Of a DNA stretch of 64,000 nt, positions 45,938-57,583 are shown in pieces. The notes under the pieces were generated by a model. That model did no database searches, was not told where the DNA came from, and saw only the letters and a list, made by a program, of their open reading frames with translations. A program made the translations under genes and the position numbers. Source of the DNA: Pseudomonas sp. Q1-7 (GTDB taxonomy: Bacteria; Pseudomonadota; Gammaproteobacteria; Pseudomonadales; Pseudomonadaceae); assembly GCF_028010285.1 (NCBI RefSeq), contig NZ_CP116304.1:4914501-4978500 (forward strand), written 5' to 3'. Within the stretch, counting starts at the first letter, position 1, and each line of letters starts with the position of its first letter.

Positions 45938-47611
45938 ATGCTGGTACACCTGTCGATCCATAACTACGCCATCGTCGAGCACCTGGACCTGGAACTCGAG
46001 GGCGGCATGTCCGTGATCACCGGCGAGACCGGCGCCGGCAAGTCGATCATGCTCGACGCCCTCGGCCTGACGCTGGGCGATCGCGCCGACAGCGGCGTGG
46101 TACGCCCCGGCGCCGACAAGGCCGACATCCTCGCCAGCTTCGACATCAGCCGCATCGCCGAAGCCCGCGACTGGCTGGCCGAACGCGACCTAGAACAGGA
46201 CGGTCCCTGCCTCCTGCGCCGGGTGATAACTGCCGAAGGCCGCTCCCGCGCCTATATAAATGGAACCCCCTGCCCGCTCGGCGACCTGAAGAGCCTCGGC
46301 GAGCTGCTGATCGACATCCACGGCCAGCACGAGCACCAATCCCTGCTAAAGGCCGACCCCCATCGCCGCCTGCTGGACGAATTCGCCGGAGCCAGCGAAC
46401 TCGCCCGCCAGGTGCAACTGGCCGCCCAGCGCTGGCGGCAAACCCGCCAGGAACTGGAGCGCCTGTCCCGCGCCGGGGATGAACAGCGCGCTCGCCACCA
46501 GTTGCTTACCTACCAGCTGGACGAACTGGAAAACCTCGCCCTGGGCGAGAACGAACTGGCGCAACTGGAACAGGAACACAAGAACCTGGCCAACGCCGAA
46601 AGCCTGTTGGCGGCCTGCCGCCAGGTGATCGACATGTGCAGCGAAAGCGACGCCGGCAACGTGCTCAGCGCCCTGACTGCCAGCCTCAACCGCCTGACCG
46701 CCTTCCACGCCCAGCCCGGCGCCCTGGCCGAGGCGGTGAACCTGCTCTCCAGTGCCCAGATTCAGGTGGAAGAAGCCATGGGCGAGCTGAACCGTTTCCT
46801 CGACCACTTCGATGCCGACCCCGAACGCCAGCAGGCACTGGAAGAGCGCCTCGACGCCATCTACACCCTGGCACGCAAGCACCGAGTGCAGCCCAATGAC
46901 CTGGGGGAACTGCAACAGCGCCTGCTGGACGAACTGGAAGCCCTCAACGCCGATGACGAGGCCGCCGACCGGCTCGCCGAGGAACTCGCCGCCTACGAAC
47001 GCCACTATCAGGAGAAGGCCGCGGAACTGAGCCGACTACGCGGCGTGGCCGCCGACCAACTGGCGGCCGGGGTGGAAACCGAGATGCAGCGCCTGGGCAT
47101 GCCCGGAGGGCGATTCAGCATCCAGCTGCACACCAGCCAAACCGCCGAACCCCAGCAGCAAGGCCTGGAGCTGGTGGAATTTCTGGTCAGTGCGAACCCC
47201 GGCCAACCGCTCAAGGCACTGGCCAAGGTTGCCTCGGGCGGCGAGCTATCCCGTATCAGCCTGGCCATCCAGGTGATTACCGCGCAGACCTCGCGCGTCC
47301 CCACCCTGGTGTTCGACGAGGTGGATGTTGGCATCGGCGGCCCTACCGCCGAAGTGGTGGGCCAGTTGCTGCGGCGCCTTGGCGAACGCGGCCAGGTGCT
47401 GACCGTCACCCACCTCCCGCAGGTCGCCGCCCAGGGCCATCACCATCTCTTCGTGCACAAGGAACGCGGCACCCTGGAAACCCGCACAGCGGTCGCCAAG
47501 CTGCAGGAAACGCCACGCATCGAAGAGATCGCGCGAATGCTGGGCGGAGTGGACCTGACCGAGGAATCCCTGGCCCACGCCAGGAAAATGGTCACCAGCG
47601 CCCAGAACTGA
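45938..47611 (+). CDS. recN: DNA repair protein RecN
   Basis: 557 aa. SMC-like ATPase acting early in double-strand break repair. Walker A ITGETGAGKS (G29-S36), a long central coiled coil (about 150-370), ABC signature VASGGELSRISLA and Walker B LVFDEVDVGIGG, then the His switch LTVTHLPQVAAQGHHH. SOS induction is predicted by the LexA box. It ends at a bidirectional terminator shared with fur. Confidence 0.98.
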   Translation: MLVHLSIHNYAIVEHLDLELEGGMSVITGETGAGKSIMLDALGLTLGDRADSGVVRPGADKADILASFDISRIAEARDWLAERDLEQDGPCLLRRVITAEGRSRAYINGTPCPLGDLKSLGELLIDIHGQHEHQSLLKADPHRRLLDEFAGASELARQVQLAAQRWRQTRQELERLSRAGDEQRARHQLLTYQLDELENLALGENELAQLEQEHKNLANAESLLAACRQVIDMCSESDAGNVLSALTASLNRLTAFHAQPGALAEAVNLLSSAQIQVEEAMGELNRFLDHFDADPERQQALEERLDAIYTLARKHRVQPNDLGELQQRLLDELEALNADDEAADRLAEELAAYERHYQEKAAELSRLRGVAADQLAAGVETEMQRLGMPGGRFSIQLHTSQTAEPQQQGLELVEFLVSANPGQPLKALAKVASGGELSRISLAIQVITAQTSRVPTLVFDEVDVGIGGPTAEVVGQLLRRLGERGQVLTVTHLPQVAAQGHHHLFVHKERGTLETRTAVAKLQETPRIEEIARMLGGVDLTEESLAHARKMVTSAQN

Positions 47612-47626
47612 TTCGGCCTGAAATGA

Positions 47627-47652
47627 AAAAGGCGACCTGCGGGTCGCCTTTT
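47627..47652. terminator. Bidirectional terminator between recN and fur
   Basis: AAAAGGCGACC-TGCG-GGTCGCCTTTT, flanked by A and T runs on both sides of convergent genes. Confidence 0.92.
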
Positions 47653-47668
47653 CTTTCGCGCGTAGCGC

Positions 47669-48073
47669 TTACTTCTTCTTGCGGATGTAGAGCACCAGAT
47701 TGTGGTCTACCAGCTCGTAGCCGCGCTCCTTGACGATCTCCTTCTGGCGCTTCTCGATTTCCGGGTCGAAGAACTCGATCACCTCACCGGTATCGACGCA
47801 CACCATGTGGTCATGATGGCCGCTGTCAGCCAGTTCGAACACCGCATGGCCGCCGTCGAAGTTGTGGCGCACCACCAGACCTGCCGCCTCGAACTGGGTC
47901 AGGACCCGGTAGACAGTGGCCAGACCGACGTCTTCGCCGGCTTCCATCAGGGCCTTGTAAACGTCCTCCGCGCTCATATGGCGTTGCTCGGTGGAGTCGA
48001 GCATCTGGAGGATCTTGACCCGAGGCAAGGTCACCTTCAGGCCGGCTTTACGCAGTTCGTTGTTTTCAACCAT
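47669..48073 (-). CDS. fur: Ferric uptake regulator Fur
   Basis: 134 aa. Iron-dependent repressor; winged helix at 1-80 (DVGLATVYRVLTQFEAAGLVV recognition region) and dimerisation/metal domain with HHDHMVCVDTGEVIEF. As in P. aeruginosa Fur, the second CxxC of E. coli Fur is absent and the C-terminus is the short LVLYIRKKK. Divergent from bamE. Confidence 0.98.
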   Translation of the reverse strand: MVENNELRKAGLKVTLPRVKILQMLDSTEQRHMSAEDVYKALMEAGEDVGLATVYRVLTQFEAAGLVVRHNFDGGHAVFELADSGHHDHMVCVDTGEVIEFFDPEIEKRQKEIVKERGYELVDHNLVLYIRKKK

Positions 48074-48172
48074 GGTCAGCTTTCTCGAGGAATGCGGCTT
48101 TCGCAGCTTCCCTTAATGCAGGTATGATCGGGACTTTTGATGCCCAGCCAAGATAGTGGAAGTCTCCCCTTG

Positions 48173-48697
48173 ATGCAAAACACCAAGCTCCTGCTGACCA
48201 GCCTCTCCTTCGCAGGCTTGCTCGCACTCGCCGGTTGCTCGTTTCCCGGGGTCTACAAAATCGATATCCAGCAGGGCAACGTCGTGACGCAGGACATGAT
48301 AGACCAGTTGAAGCCCGGAATGACCCGGCGTCAAGTGCGGTTTATCATGGGTAACCCGCTGATCACCGACACCTTCCACGCCAAGCGTTGGGACTACCTC
48401 TACAGCATCCAGCCGGGTGGCGGCCAACGCCTCCAGGAACGCGTCAGCCTGATGTTCGACAACAACGACCAACTGATTGGTCTGGCGGGCGACTTCATGC
48501 CCGGCGTGAGCCGCGACGAGGCGATCCTCGGCAGCGAAGGCACCACCCAGGTCAAGCCGGAACAGCCGCAAGAGCAGCCCAAGGCGGAAGAACCCGCCGC
48601 GCCGAGCTCCCTCCTGGAGAAGATCCAGCAGGAAGTGGACAGCGCAGAACCGGTGCCGGTACCGATTCCGGAGCCGCTGGAAACCTCGCCGCAATAA
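48173..48697 (+). CDS. bamE: Outer-membrane lipoprotein BamE/OmlA
   Basis: 174 aa from ATG 48173. Lipoprotein signal peptide with lipobox LAGCS (Cys near residue 20), SmpA/OmlA domain ([39 protein letters not shown]) and a Pro/Glu-rich C-terminal tail. Subunit of the BAM machine that inserts outer-membrane beta-barrels. The omlA-fur divergent arrangement is typical of Pseudomonas; TATGAT at 48123-48128 is a likely -10. Confidence 0.95.
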   Translation: MQNTKLLLTSLSFAGLLALAGCSFPGVYKIDIQQGNVVTQDMIDQLKPGMTRRQVRFIMGNPLITDTFHAKRWDYLYSIQPGGGQRLQERVSLMFDNNDQLIGLAGDFMPGVSRDEAILGSEGTTQVKPEQPQEQPKAEEPAAPSSLLEKIQQEVDSAEPVPVPIPEPLETSPQ

Positions 48698-48710
48698 GCA
48701 GGCGGCAATG

Positions 48711-48738
48711 AAAAGCCCGGGCTGGTCCCGGGCTTTTT
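48711..48738. terminator. Bidirectional terminator between bamE and ratB
   Basis: AAAAGCCCGGG-CTGGT-CCCGGGCTTTTT between convergent genes. Confidence 0.93.
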
Positions 48739-48750
48739 CATGGGCGGGAA

Positions 48751-49071
48751 TCAGGCGTCCCGCTCGCCCCCACGGGCCTGGGCAGCCTTTGCCGCACGTT
48801 GCTTGCGCACTTCCTTGGGATCAGCAATCAATGGCCGGTAGATTTCCACCCGGTCACCCTCCTCCAGCAGACGCTCTTCAGGCCGGGGCAGCGCCCTGCC
48901 GAAAATGCCCAGCGGGCAGGTGGCCAGGTCCAGTTCCGGGAAGTGCGCCCCCATCCCGGAGCACAGCGCAGCCTCACGAGCATTGATGCCCTTACGGACG
49001 ACGACGCGCAGCACCTTCTGACAGTTGGCCAGCGCATAGACCACTTCGACCTGGATCACGTCCTCAGCCAT
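48751..49071 (-). CDS. ratB: RnfH/RatB family ubiquitin-fold protein
   Basis: 106 aa from ATG 49071. Small beta-grasp protein of the UPF0125/RnfH family: IQVEVVYALANCQKVLRVVVRKGINAREAAL, FGRALPRPEERLLEEGDRVEIYRPLIADPKEVRKQRA. Overlaps the ratA stop by eight bases. RatB is the neighbour of RatA in many gamma-proteobacteria, though an antitoxin role is doubtful. Confidence 0.9.
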   Translation of the reverse strand: MAEDVIQVEVVYALANCQKVLRVVVRKGINAREAALCSGMGAHFPELDLATCPLGIFGRALPRPEERLLEEGDRVEIYRPLIADPKEVRKQRAAKAAQARGGERDA

Positions 49072-49498
49072 AAAGCTGCTTCGCCCGCTGACAGAAGGCA
49101 TCCACCATGGTGTTGGCGGCCTGGTTGAACAGAGGCCCCAGCGTCGCCTTGATGATCGGCCCGGCGTAGTCGAAACGCAGGTCCAGGCTGATCTTGCAGG
49201 CCTTGTCCCCCAGCGCCTTGAAATGCCAGACACCGTGCAACTGGCTGAAAGGTCCCTCCTCCAGGTTCATCTCGATGGTCTGGCCGCCGTCCAGCTTGTT
49301 GCGCGTGACAAAGCGCTGACTGAGGCTGCCCTTGGCCACTTCCAGACTGGCGAGCATGTGGCTCTCGCTCTGCTCCATCACGGTGGCGGCCGCGCACCAG
49401 GGCAGGAACTCTGGATAGCGCGCCACATCGTTGACCAGGTCGTAGAGCGCCTGCGCAGGGAACGGCAACAGGGCGGAGCGCTGGATATGGGTGGTCAT
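49064..49498 (-). CDS. ratA: RatA, START/COQ10-like ribosome-associated protein
   Basis: 144 aa from ATG 49498. Coenzyme Q-binding COQ10/START fold: SALLPFPAQALYDLVNDVARYPEFLPWC, ending with FNQAANTMVDAFCQRAKQLYG. E. coli RatA blocks 70S formation; the wider family binds ubiquinone, so either role is possible. Divergent from smpB, the conserved ratAB/smpB arrangement. Confidence 0.92.
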   Translation of the reverse strand: MTTHIQRSALLPFPAQALYDLVNDVARYPEFLPWCAAATVMEQSESHMLASLEVAKGSLSQRFVTRNKLDGGQTIEMNLEEGPFSQLHGVWHFKALGDKACKISLDLRFDYAGPIIKATLGPLFNQAANTMVDAFCQRAKQLYG

Positions 49499-49637
49499 CT
49501 TGGCCTCGAACTGAGTTCCGACCCGCATGGCGCAAGGGCGCGACGGGTCGGACTGATCCAAAAAAGTGCCGCATTGTCGGGGATTCGCCCACATCGCTCA
49601 AGCCTACGCCGCCGTAGCCGCGCCGTCTGCGACTCCC

Positions 49638-49643
49638 TATAAT
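49638..49643 (+). promoter_or_regulatory. -10 box of smpB (TATAAT)
   Basis: Exact TATAAT ending nine bases before the smpB ATG, with no recognisable -35 17 bases upstream. It predicts a transcript starting within a few bases of the start codon. Confidence 0.6.
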
Positions 49644-49652
49644 GCGCCGCCT

Positions 49653-50132
49653 ATGGCTAAGCAAAAGAAACATCCCCAAGGCACCATCGCCCTCAACAAG
49701 AAGGCGCTGCACGACTACTCCATCGAACAGAAGTTCGAGGCCGGGCTGGCCCTCGCCGGCTGGGAAGTGAAGAGTCTGCGCGCCGGCAAGGCACAGCTGG
49801 TGGACAGCTACGTGCTGCTCAAGGACGGCGAAGCCTGGCTGCTGGGCAGCCACATCACCCCATTGAAGACCGCGAGCACCCATGTGATCGCCGACCCGGT
49901 GCGTACCCGCAAGCTGCTGCTGCACAAGCGCGAGCTGGGCAAGCTGTTCGGCGCGGTGCAGCAGAAGGGCTACGCCTGCGTGGCGCTGTCGCTCTACTGG
50001 AAGAAACACCTGATCAAGTGCGAGATCGCCCTGGCCAAGGGCAAGAAGGAGTTCGACAAGCGCGCCACGGAGAAGGAGCGCGACTCCGACCGCGAGATCG
50101 CGCGGGCCATGCGCACCAAGGGCAAGGAATAG
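49653..50132 (+). CDS. smpB: SsrA-binding protein SmpB
   Basis: 159 aa. Binds tmRNA and brings it to stalled ribosomes for trans-translation; ssrA is also in this window (60644-61018). OB-fold core: [48 protein letters not shown], and the basic C-terminal tail [18 protein letters not shown] that reads the mRNA channel. ATG 49653. Confidence 0.98.
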   Translation: MAKQKKHPQGTIALNKKALHDYSIEQKFEAGLALAGWEVKSLRAGKAQLVDSYVLLKDGEAWLLGSHITPLKTASTHVIADPVRTRKLLLHKRELGKLFGAVQQKGYACVALSLYWKKHLIKCEIALAKGKKEFDKRATEKERDSDREIARAMRTKGKE

Positions 50133-50145
50133 GCCCTGAAAGAAC

Positions 50146-50172
50146 AACGCCGGGCATCGCCCGGCGTTTTTG
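50146..50172. terminator. Terminator between smpB and lldR
   Basis: AACGCCGGGC-ATC-GCCCGGCGTT followed by TTTTG on the plus strand, between convergent genes. Confidence 0.92.
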
Positions 50173-50178
50173 TTTGCG

Positions 50179-50946
50179 TCAGATGCCTTGCCGCCGCTGC
50201 GCCCGCGCCAGGCGCTGCGCCTCCAACTGGCCTTCTTCCAGCACTTCCTGAACGTACTGGATGTGCTGATGGGAAATCTCCCGCGCATCCTCGGCACGCC
50301 GCTCGATGATCGCCTCGTAGAGCGCGCGGTGCTGCCTGGTCAGCATTTCCCGGGTTTCGCCACGCTGCAGGTACATCCCACCGATGTTGGTCACCACGTT
50401 GTGCTTGAGCAGGTCGAACAACCCGCGAATGGTGTGCAGCAGCACGGCATTGTGGCTGGCCTCGGCGATCGCCAGGTGGAAGCGCGCATCCGCCGCGCCT
50501 TCCTCCGCTCGGGTCGCCTTGCTGTCCGGCGCATAGCAGGCCTGCAGATTCTCGTAGGCCGCGGTAAGTCGCTCGTGGTCTACTGGGGTCGCCCGCTGCG
50601 CCGCGTAGTACGCACAGGAACCTTCCAGGGTGTGACGGAACTCCAGCAGGTCGCGTTGGGCCTCGGGATTGCTCTCCAGCAACTGCAGCAGCGGGTCGCT
50701 GAAGGTCGTACCCAGCTCGGCGGCCACATAGGTGCCGCCCCCCTGGCGACTGACCAGCAGTCCCCTGGCCACCAGCTTCTGAATCGCCTCCCGCAGAGAG
50801 GGGCGTGACACGCCGAACTGCTCGGCCAATGCACGCTCCGCCGGCAGGCGCTCACCCGCCTTCAAGGTGCCTTCGAGGATCATCGCCTCCAACTGGCTGA
50901 CGATATCGTCCGACAGACGGCGCTGACGCACCTGACCGAATCCCAT
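50179..50946 (-). CDS. lldR: LldR, FadR-type GntR lactate regulator
   Basis: 255 aa from ATG 50946. Winged-helix HTH at about 10-75 (LKAGERLPAERALAEQFGVSRPSLREAIQKLVARGLLVSRQGGGTYV), then an FCD ligand domain with metal-binding His residues (RFHLAIAEASHN, QHRALYEAI). Represses the divergent lldP-lldD-dld operon and is released by lactate. A palindromic operator lies at 51139-51157. Confidence 0.95.
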   Translation of the reverse strand: MGFGQVRQRRLSDDIVSQLEAMILEGTLKAGERLPAERALAEQFGVSRPSLREAIQKLVARGLLVSRQGGGTYVAAELGTTFSDPLLQLLESNPEAQRDLLEFRHTLEGSCAYYAAQRATPVDHERLTAAYENLQACYAPDSKATRAEEGAADARFHLAIAEASHNAVLLHTIRGLFDLLKHNVVTNIGGMYLQRGETREMLTRQHRALYEAIIERRAEDAREISHQHIQYVQEVLEEGQLEAQRLARAQRRQGI

Positions 50947-51092
50947 TGTTCTCCCCACCCTCTCGCGCCACATCGGGCGGCCTTCTGGTACGGCGCCCAA
51001 GGCGCATGACGCCGCAGCCTAACCAGCCCACCGGACGCGCACAAGCAGCACATCCAGACTCCGCCCCTCGACCAAAGTCGCAACGCGGCAAA

Positions 51093-51122
51093 TTGACACA
51101 AGGATAGTCCGGCTTTTACCCT
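51093..51122 (+). promoter_or_regulatory. Candidate sigma-70 promoter of lldPD-dld
   Basis: TTGACA at 51093-51098 and TACCCT at 51117-51122, 18-base spacer. The predicted start (about 51129) puts the LldR operator at roughly +10 to +28, a repressing position. Confidence 0.55.
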
Positions 51123-51138
51123 TGGCCGTCGATTTTGT

Positions 51139-51157
51139 AAATTGGTCTTACCAATTT
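51139..51157. promoter_or_regulatory. LldR operator
   Basis: AAATTGGT-CTT-ACCAATTT: perfect 8-bp palindrome containing the FadR/LldR-type consensus TNGTNNNACNA (TGGTCTTACCA). Lies in the lldR-lldP divergent region. Confidence 0.9.
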
Positions 51158-51245
51158 AACCGGCATTCAGCGCCGACTCGGTCTTCGCCTGCCGCCGTGC
51201 CACAAGCACGAACGGTTATTGCCCGATCCGGCTAACAGGCACTCC

Positions 51246-51253
51246 AAAAACAA
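51246..51253 (+). promoter_or_regulatory. Candidate Hfq/Crc motif at lldP ribosome site
   Basis: AAAAACAA fits AANAANAA and lies two bases before the TAGGGAG ribosome site of lldP. Confidence 0.5.
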
Positions 51254-51271
51254 TTAGGGAGCCACCCCACG

Positions 51272-52957
51272 ATGCAAACCTGGCAGCAGCTCTACACCCC
51301 CCTTGGCAGCCTCTGGCTGTCGGCGCTCGTCGCACTGATTCCGATCATATTCTTCTTCCTGGCCCTGGCGGTGTTCCGCCTGAAAGGCCACGTGGCCGGC
51401 ACCATTACCCTGGCACTGTCGCTCGCGGTCGCCATCTTCGCCTTCCAGATGCCGGCCGACATGGCCTTCGCCGCCGCCGGTTACGGTTTCGCCTACGGCC
51501 TCTGGCCCATCGCCTGGATCATCGTCGCGGCGGTGTTCCTCTACAAACTCACGGTCAAGAGCGGCCAGTTCGAGGTGATCCGCAGCTCCGTGCTGTCCAT
51601 CACCGACGACCAGCGCCTGCAGGTGCTGCTGATCGGCTTCTCCTTCGGCGCCTTCCTGGAAGGCGCGGCCGGCTTCGGCGCCCCGGTGGCGATCACCGCC
51701 GCCCTGCTGGTCGGCCTGGGCTTCAACCCGCTCTATGCGGCCGGCCTGTGCCTGATCGCCAACACCGCGCCCGTGGCCTTCGGCGCCCTGGGCATCCCGA
51801 TCATCGTCGCCGGCCAGGTGACCGGCATCGACGCGTTCAAGATCGGCGCCATGACCGGCCGCCAGTTGCCGCTGCTGTCGATCATCGTGCCCTTCTGGCT
51901 GGTGGCCATGATGGATGGCTGGCGCGGCATCAGGGAAACCTGGCCGGCAGCCCTGGTGGCAGGCGCCAGCTTCGCCATTACCCAGTACTTCACCTCCAAC
52001 TTCATCGGCCCGGAGTTGCCCGACATCACCTCCGCCCTGGTGAGCCTGGTGTCCCTGACCCTGTTCCTCAAGGTCTGGCAACCCACGCGCGCCGAAGACC
52101 GCGAAGTGGTCGGCATCTCCGGCGGCGCAGCCGTGATGGGCGGCTTCGGCGGCCCGCGCAGCACCACGCCCTCGCCCTACAGCTTTGGTGAAATTCTCAA
52201 AGCCTGGTCGCCCTTCCTGGTGCTGACTGTGCTGGTGACCATCTGGACCCTCAAACCCTTCAAGGCCCTGTTCGCCCCAGGCGGCGCCATGGAGCAGTTC
52301 GTCTTCCTGTTCGCCATCCCGCACCTGGACCAGTTGGTGATGAAAGGCGCGCCGATCGTGGCCACCGCCACCGCGATTCCAGCCGTGTACAAGTTCGATC
52401 CGATCTCCGCCACCGGCACCGCGATTTTCCTTTCAGCCCTGATCTCCATGGTCATTCTTTCCATTCGAATTAAAATTGGTCTGACCACTATCAAGGAGAC
52501 CTTCGTCGAGCTGAAATGGCCGATCCTGTCCATCGGCATGGTGTTGGCCTTCGCCTTCGTCACCAACTTCTCCGGCATGTCCACCACCCTGGCCCTGGTC
52601 CTGGCCGGTACCGGCGCGGCCTTCCCGTTCTTCTCGCCGTTCCTCGGCTGGCTGGGCGTGTTCCTGACCGGTTCGGACACCTCTTCCAACGCCTTGTTCG
52701 GTTCCCTGCAGGCCACCACCGCACACCAGATCGGCGTCAACGACACCCTGCTGGTCGCCGCCAACACCAGCGGTGGCGTGACCGGCAAGATGATCTCGCC
52801 GCAGTCCATCGCGGTTGCCTGCGCGGCCACCGGCATGGTCGGCAAGGAATCGGACCTGTTCCGCTTCACTCTGAAGCACAGCCTGATCTTTGCCGCCATG
52901 GTCGGTCTGATTACCCTGGCCCAGGCCTACGTGTTCACAGGCGTGCTCGTACATTGA
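51272..52957 (+). CDS. lldP: L-lactate permease
   Basis: 561 aa. Proton-coupled lactate uptake carrier of the LctP family with about 13 membrane helices throughout. Signature stretches [47 protein letters not shown] and [16 protein letters not shown] are visible. First gene of lldP-lldD-dld, with an A-rich motif before its ribosome site. Around residues 398-408 the codons become AT-rich (ATT CGA ATT AAA ATT) over a second LldR-operator-like sequence. Confidence 0.97.
   Translation: MQTWQQLYTPLGSLWLSALVALIPIIFFFLALAVFRLKGHVAGTITLALSLAVAIFAFQMPADMAFAAAGYGFAYGLWPIAWIIVAAVFLYKLTVKSGQFEVIRSSVLSITDDQRLQVLLIGFSFGAFLEGAAGFGAPVAITAALLVGLGFNPLYAAGLCLIANTAPVAFGALGIPIIVAGQVTGIDAFKIGAMTGRQLPLLSIIVPFWLVAMMDGWRGIRETWPAALVAGASFAITQYFTSNFIGPELPDITSALVSLVSLTLFLKVWQPTRAEDREVVGISGGAAVMGGFGGPRSTTPSPYSFGEILKAWSPFLVLTVLVTIWTLKPFKALFAPGGAMEQFVFLFAIPHLDQLVMKGAPIVATATAIPAVYKFDPISATGTAIFLSALISMVILSIRIKIGLTTIKETFVELKWPILSIGMVLAFAFVTNFSGMSTTLALVLAGTGAAFPFFSPFLGWLGVFLTGSDTSSNALFGSLQATTAHQIGVNDTLLVAANTSGGVTGKMISPQSIAVACAATGMVGKESDLFRFTLKHSLIFAAMVGLITLAQAYVFTGVLVH
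52473..52491. promoter_or_regulatory. Second LldR-operator-like site inside lldP
   Basis: Matches the lldP upstream operator at 16 of 19 positions and keeps the full TNGTNNNACNA core (TGGTCTGACCA). It sits in a local AT-rich patch of codons within an otherwise GC-rich gene. Confidence 0.5.
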
Positions 52958-52965
52958 TCGAGCAC

Positions 52966-52999
52966 CCGGGCCGCTCCACGCGGCGGCCCGGTACTTTTT
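52966..52999 (+). terminator. Hairpin with T run between lldP and lldD
   Basis: CCGGGCCG (52966-52973) / CGGCCCGG (52984-52991), then TACTTTTT. May reduce transcription into lldD or stabilise the lldP mRNA end. Confidence 0.65.
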
Positions 53000-53031
53000 C
53001 ACCACCCTGAAGCCCGACCCGGACCCATGAC

Positions 53032-54177
53032 ATGATCATCTCCGCCTCCACCGACTACCGCGCCGCCGCCCAGCGCAAGCTTCCGCCCTTCCTGTTCCAC
53101 TACATCGACGGTGGCGCCTATGCCGAGTACACCTTGCGCCGTAACGTCGAGGACCTGGCCGGCATCGCCCTGCGCCAGCGCGTGTTGCGGAACATGTCCG
53201 AGCTGAGCCTGGAGACCAGGCTGTTCGGCGAGACCCTGTCGATGCCGGTGGCCCTTGCCCCGGTGGGCCTGACCGGCATGTACGCCCGTCGCGGCGAGGT
53301 GCAGGCGGCCAAGGCAGCGGCGGCCAAGGGTGTGCCTTTCACCCTCTCCACCGTGTCGGTCTGTCCAATCGAGGAAGTCGCGCCGGCCATCGACCGCCCC
53401 ATGTGGTTCCAGCTCTATGTGCTGAAGGACCGCGGCTTCATGAAGAACGCCCTGGAGCGCGCCAAGGCCGCCGGCGTCACCACCCTGGTGTTCACCGTCG
53501 ACATGCCGGTACCCGGTGCCCGCTACCGCGACGCCCACTCCGGCATGAGCGGCCCCAACGCCCCGCTGCGCCGCATGCTGCAGGCCATGACCCACCCCTT
53601 CTGGGCCTGGGACGTGGGCCTGCTGGGCAAGCCCCACGACCTCGGCAACATCTCCACCTACCGGGGCAACCCGACGGGGCTGGCCGACTACATCGGCTGG
53701 CTGGGCGCCAACTTCGACCCGTCGATTTCCTGGAAGGACCTGGAGTGGATCCGCGACTTCTGGGACGGCCCCATGGTGATCAAGGGCATCCTCGACCCGG
53801 AAGATGCCAGGGACGCGGTAAAATTCGGCGCCGACGGCATCGTCGTCTCCAACCACGGCGGCCGCCAGCTCGACGGCGTGCTCTCCAGCGCACGCGCCCT
53901 GCCGGCCATCGCCGATGCGGTCAAGGGCGATCTCGCGATCCTCGCCGACTCCGGCATCCGCACCGGCCTGGACGTGGTGCGCATGCTCGCCCTCGGCGCC
54001 GACACCGTGATGCTCGGCCGCGCCTTCGTCTACGCCCTGGCCGCCGCCGGCGGTGCCGGTGTGAGCAACCTGCTGGACCTGATCGAGAAGGAGATGCGCG
54101 TGGCCATGGTGCTAACCGGTGCCAAGACTATCGGCGAGATCAACGCCGACTCCCTGGTCCGCGAACTCGGCCGCTGA
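53032..54177 (+). CDS. lldD: L-lactate dehydrogenase, FMN-dependent
   Basis: 381 aa. Membrane-associated flavoenzyme oxidising L-lactate to pyruvate with electrons to quinone. Alpha-hydroxy-acid oxidase TIM barrel: [43 protein letters not shown], active-site [12 protein letters not shown] with catalytic His, and [22 protein letters not shown] for FMN phosphate. ATG 53032; 74 bases after lldP. Confidence 0.97.
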   Translation: MIISASTDYRAAAQRKLPPFLFHYIDGGAYAEYTLRRNVEDLAGIALRQRVLRNMSELSLETRLFGETLSMPVALAPVGLTGMYARRGEVQAAKAAAAKGVPFTLSTVSVCPIEEVAPAIDRPMWFQLYVLKDRGFMKNALERAKAAGVTTLVFTVDMPVPGARYRDAHSGMSGPNAPLRRMLQAMTHPFWAWDVGLLGKPHDLGNISTYRGNPTGLADYIGWLGANFDPSISWKDLEWIRDFWDGPMVIKGILDPEDARDAVKFGADGIVVSNHGGRQLDGVLSSARALPAIADAVKGDLAILADSGIRTGLDVVRMLALGADTVMLGRAFVYALAAAGGAGVSNLLDLIEKEMRVAMVLTGAKTIGEINADSLVRELGR

Positions 54178-54226
54178 CGAACAATCCGGCGGGCCGCGAG
54201 GCCCGCGAAAACCGATGGGAAAACCC

Positions 54227-57040
<2,814 letters not shown>

Positions 57041-57080
57041 GGGCGAACCCGCTCACCAGGGGCGGCGCAGCGCGCCCAGC

Positions 57081-57190
57081 AGGGCGGGTGGATGGCGCGT
57101 CTTCCATCCACTCGCGGCGCCATGCCCGACCGTGACGAGTGGACCCGTGAAGCGCAGCCCGCCCTACACATCGGGAGGCGAATTCATTCG
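57081..57190. repeat. Composite inverted-repeat (REP-like) segment
   Basis: Outer arms AGGGCGGG (57081-57088) / CCCGCCCT (57158-57165), inner hairpin GTGGATGG-CGCGTCTT-CCATCCAC (57088-57111), then the palindromic GCGAATTCATTCGC. These words resemble dispersed intergenic repeats common in Pseudomonas genomes. The rest of the 57041-57298 gap shows no gene. Confidence 0.6.
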
Positions 57191-57298
57191 CGGCTGAAAT
57201 CGCTCACGGGCCGTCCAGCCCTTTCGAATCACGCTCAGCGGCAGGTGCGCGGGGCTTTCCTATACTGCTCTGCGATCAACCCGAAAAGGAGGTTCGAC

Positions 57299-57544
57299 AT
57301 GCACCGCATTGCCCTTCTGCTCGCCGCCGCCCTGCTCAGTGCCCCGGTTCTCGCCTCGCACTGCCCGGCGGATATGGCGAAGATCGACCAGATCCTCAAA
57401 TCCGATCCACCCGCCGATCCCAACGTGCTCGAGCAAGTGAAAAAACTCCGCGCCGAAGGCGAAACGCTGCACAACACCGGTGATCATGCCGAGTCCGAGA
57501 AAGTGCTGGCCGAAGCGCTGAACCTGCTGCAGTCCAGCGAATAG
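57299..57544 (+). CDS. Small exported protein, unknown function
   Basis: 81 aa. Signal peptide MHRIALLLAAALLSAPVLA, then a short helical mature part with one Cys (SHCPADMAKIDQILKSDPPADPNVLEQVKKLRAEGETLHNTGDHAESEKVLAEALNLL) resembling one TPR-like helical hairpin. Excellent ribosome site AAAAGGAGG (57284-57292) and a TATACT box at 57261-57266 support it as real. Family not recognised. Confidence 0.7.
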   Translation: MHRIALLLAAALLSAPVLASHCPADMAKIDQILKSDPPADPNVLEQVKKLRAEGETLHNTGDHAESEKVLAEALNLLQSSE

Positions 57545-57583
57545 CAAAGGGGGCAGGGTCCGACTGGCGCCGGACCCTGAACC

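Noticed and set aside
49064-49498. RatA-RatB as a type II toxin-antitoxin pair
   Set aside because: Kept as gene names only; both are conserved housekeeping-like genes beside smpB and the antitoxin role of RatB is not supported by the sequence.
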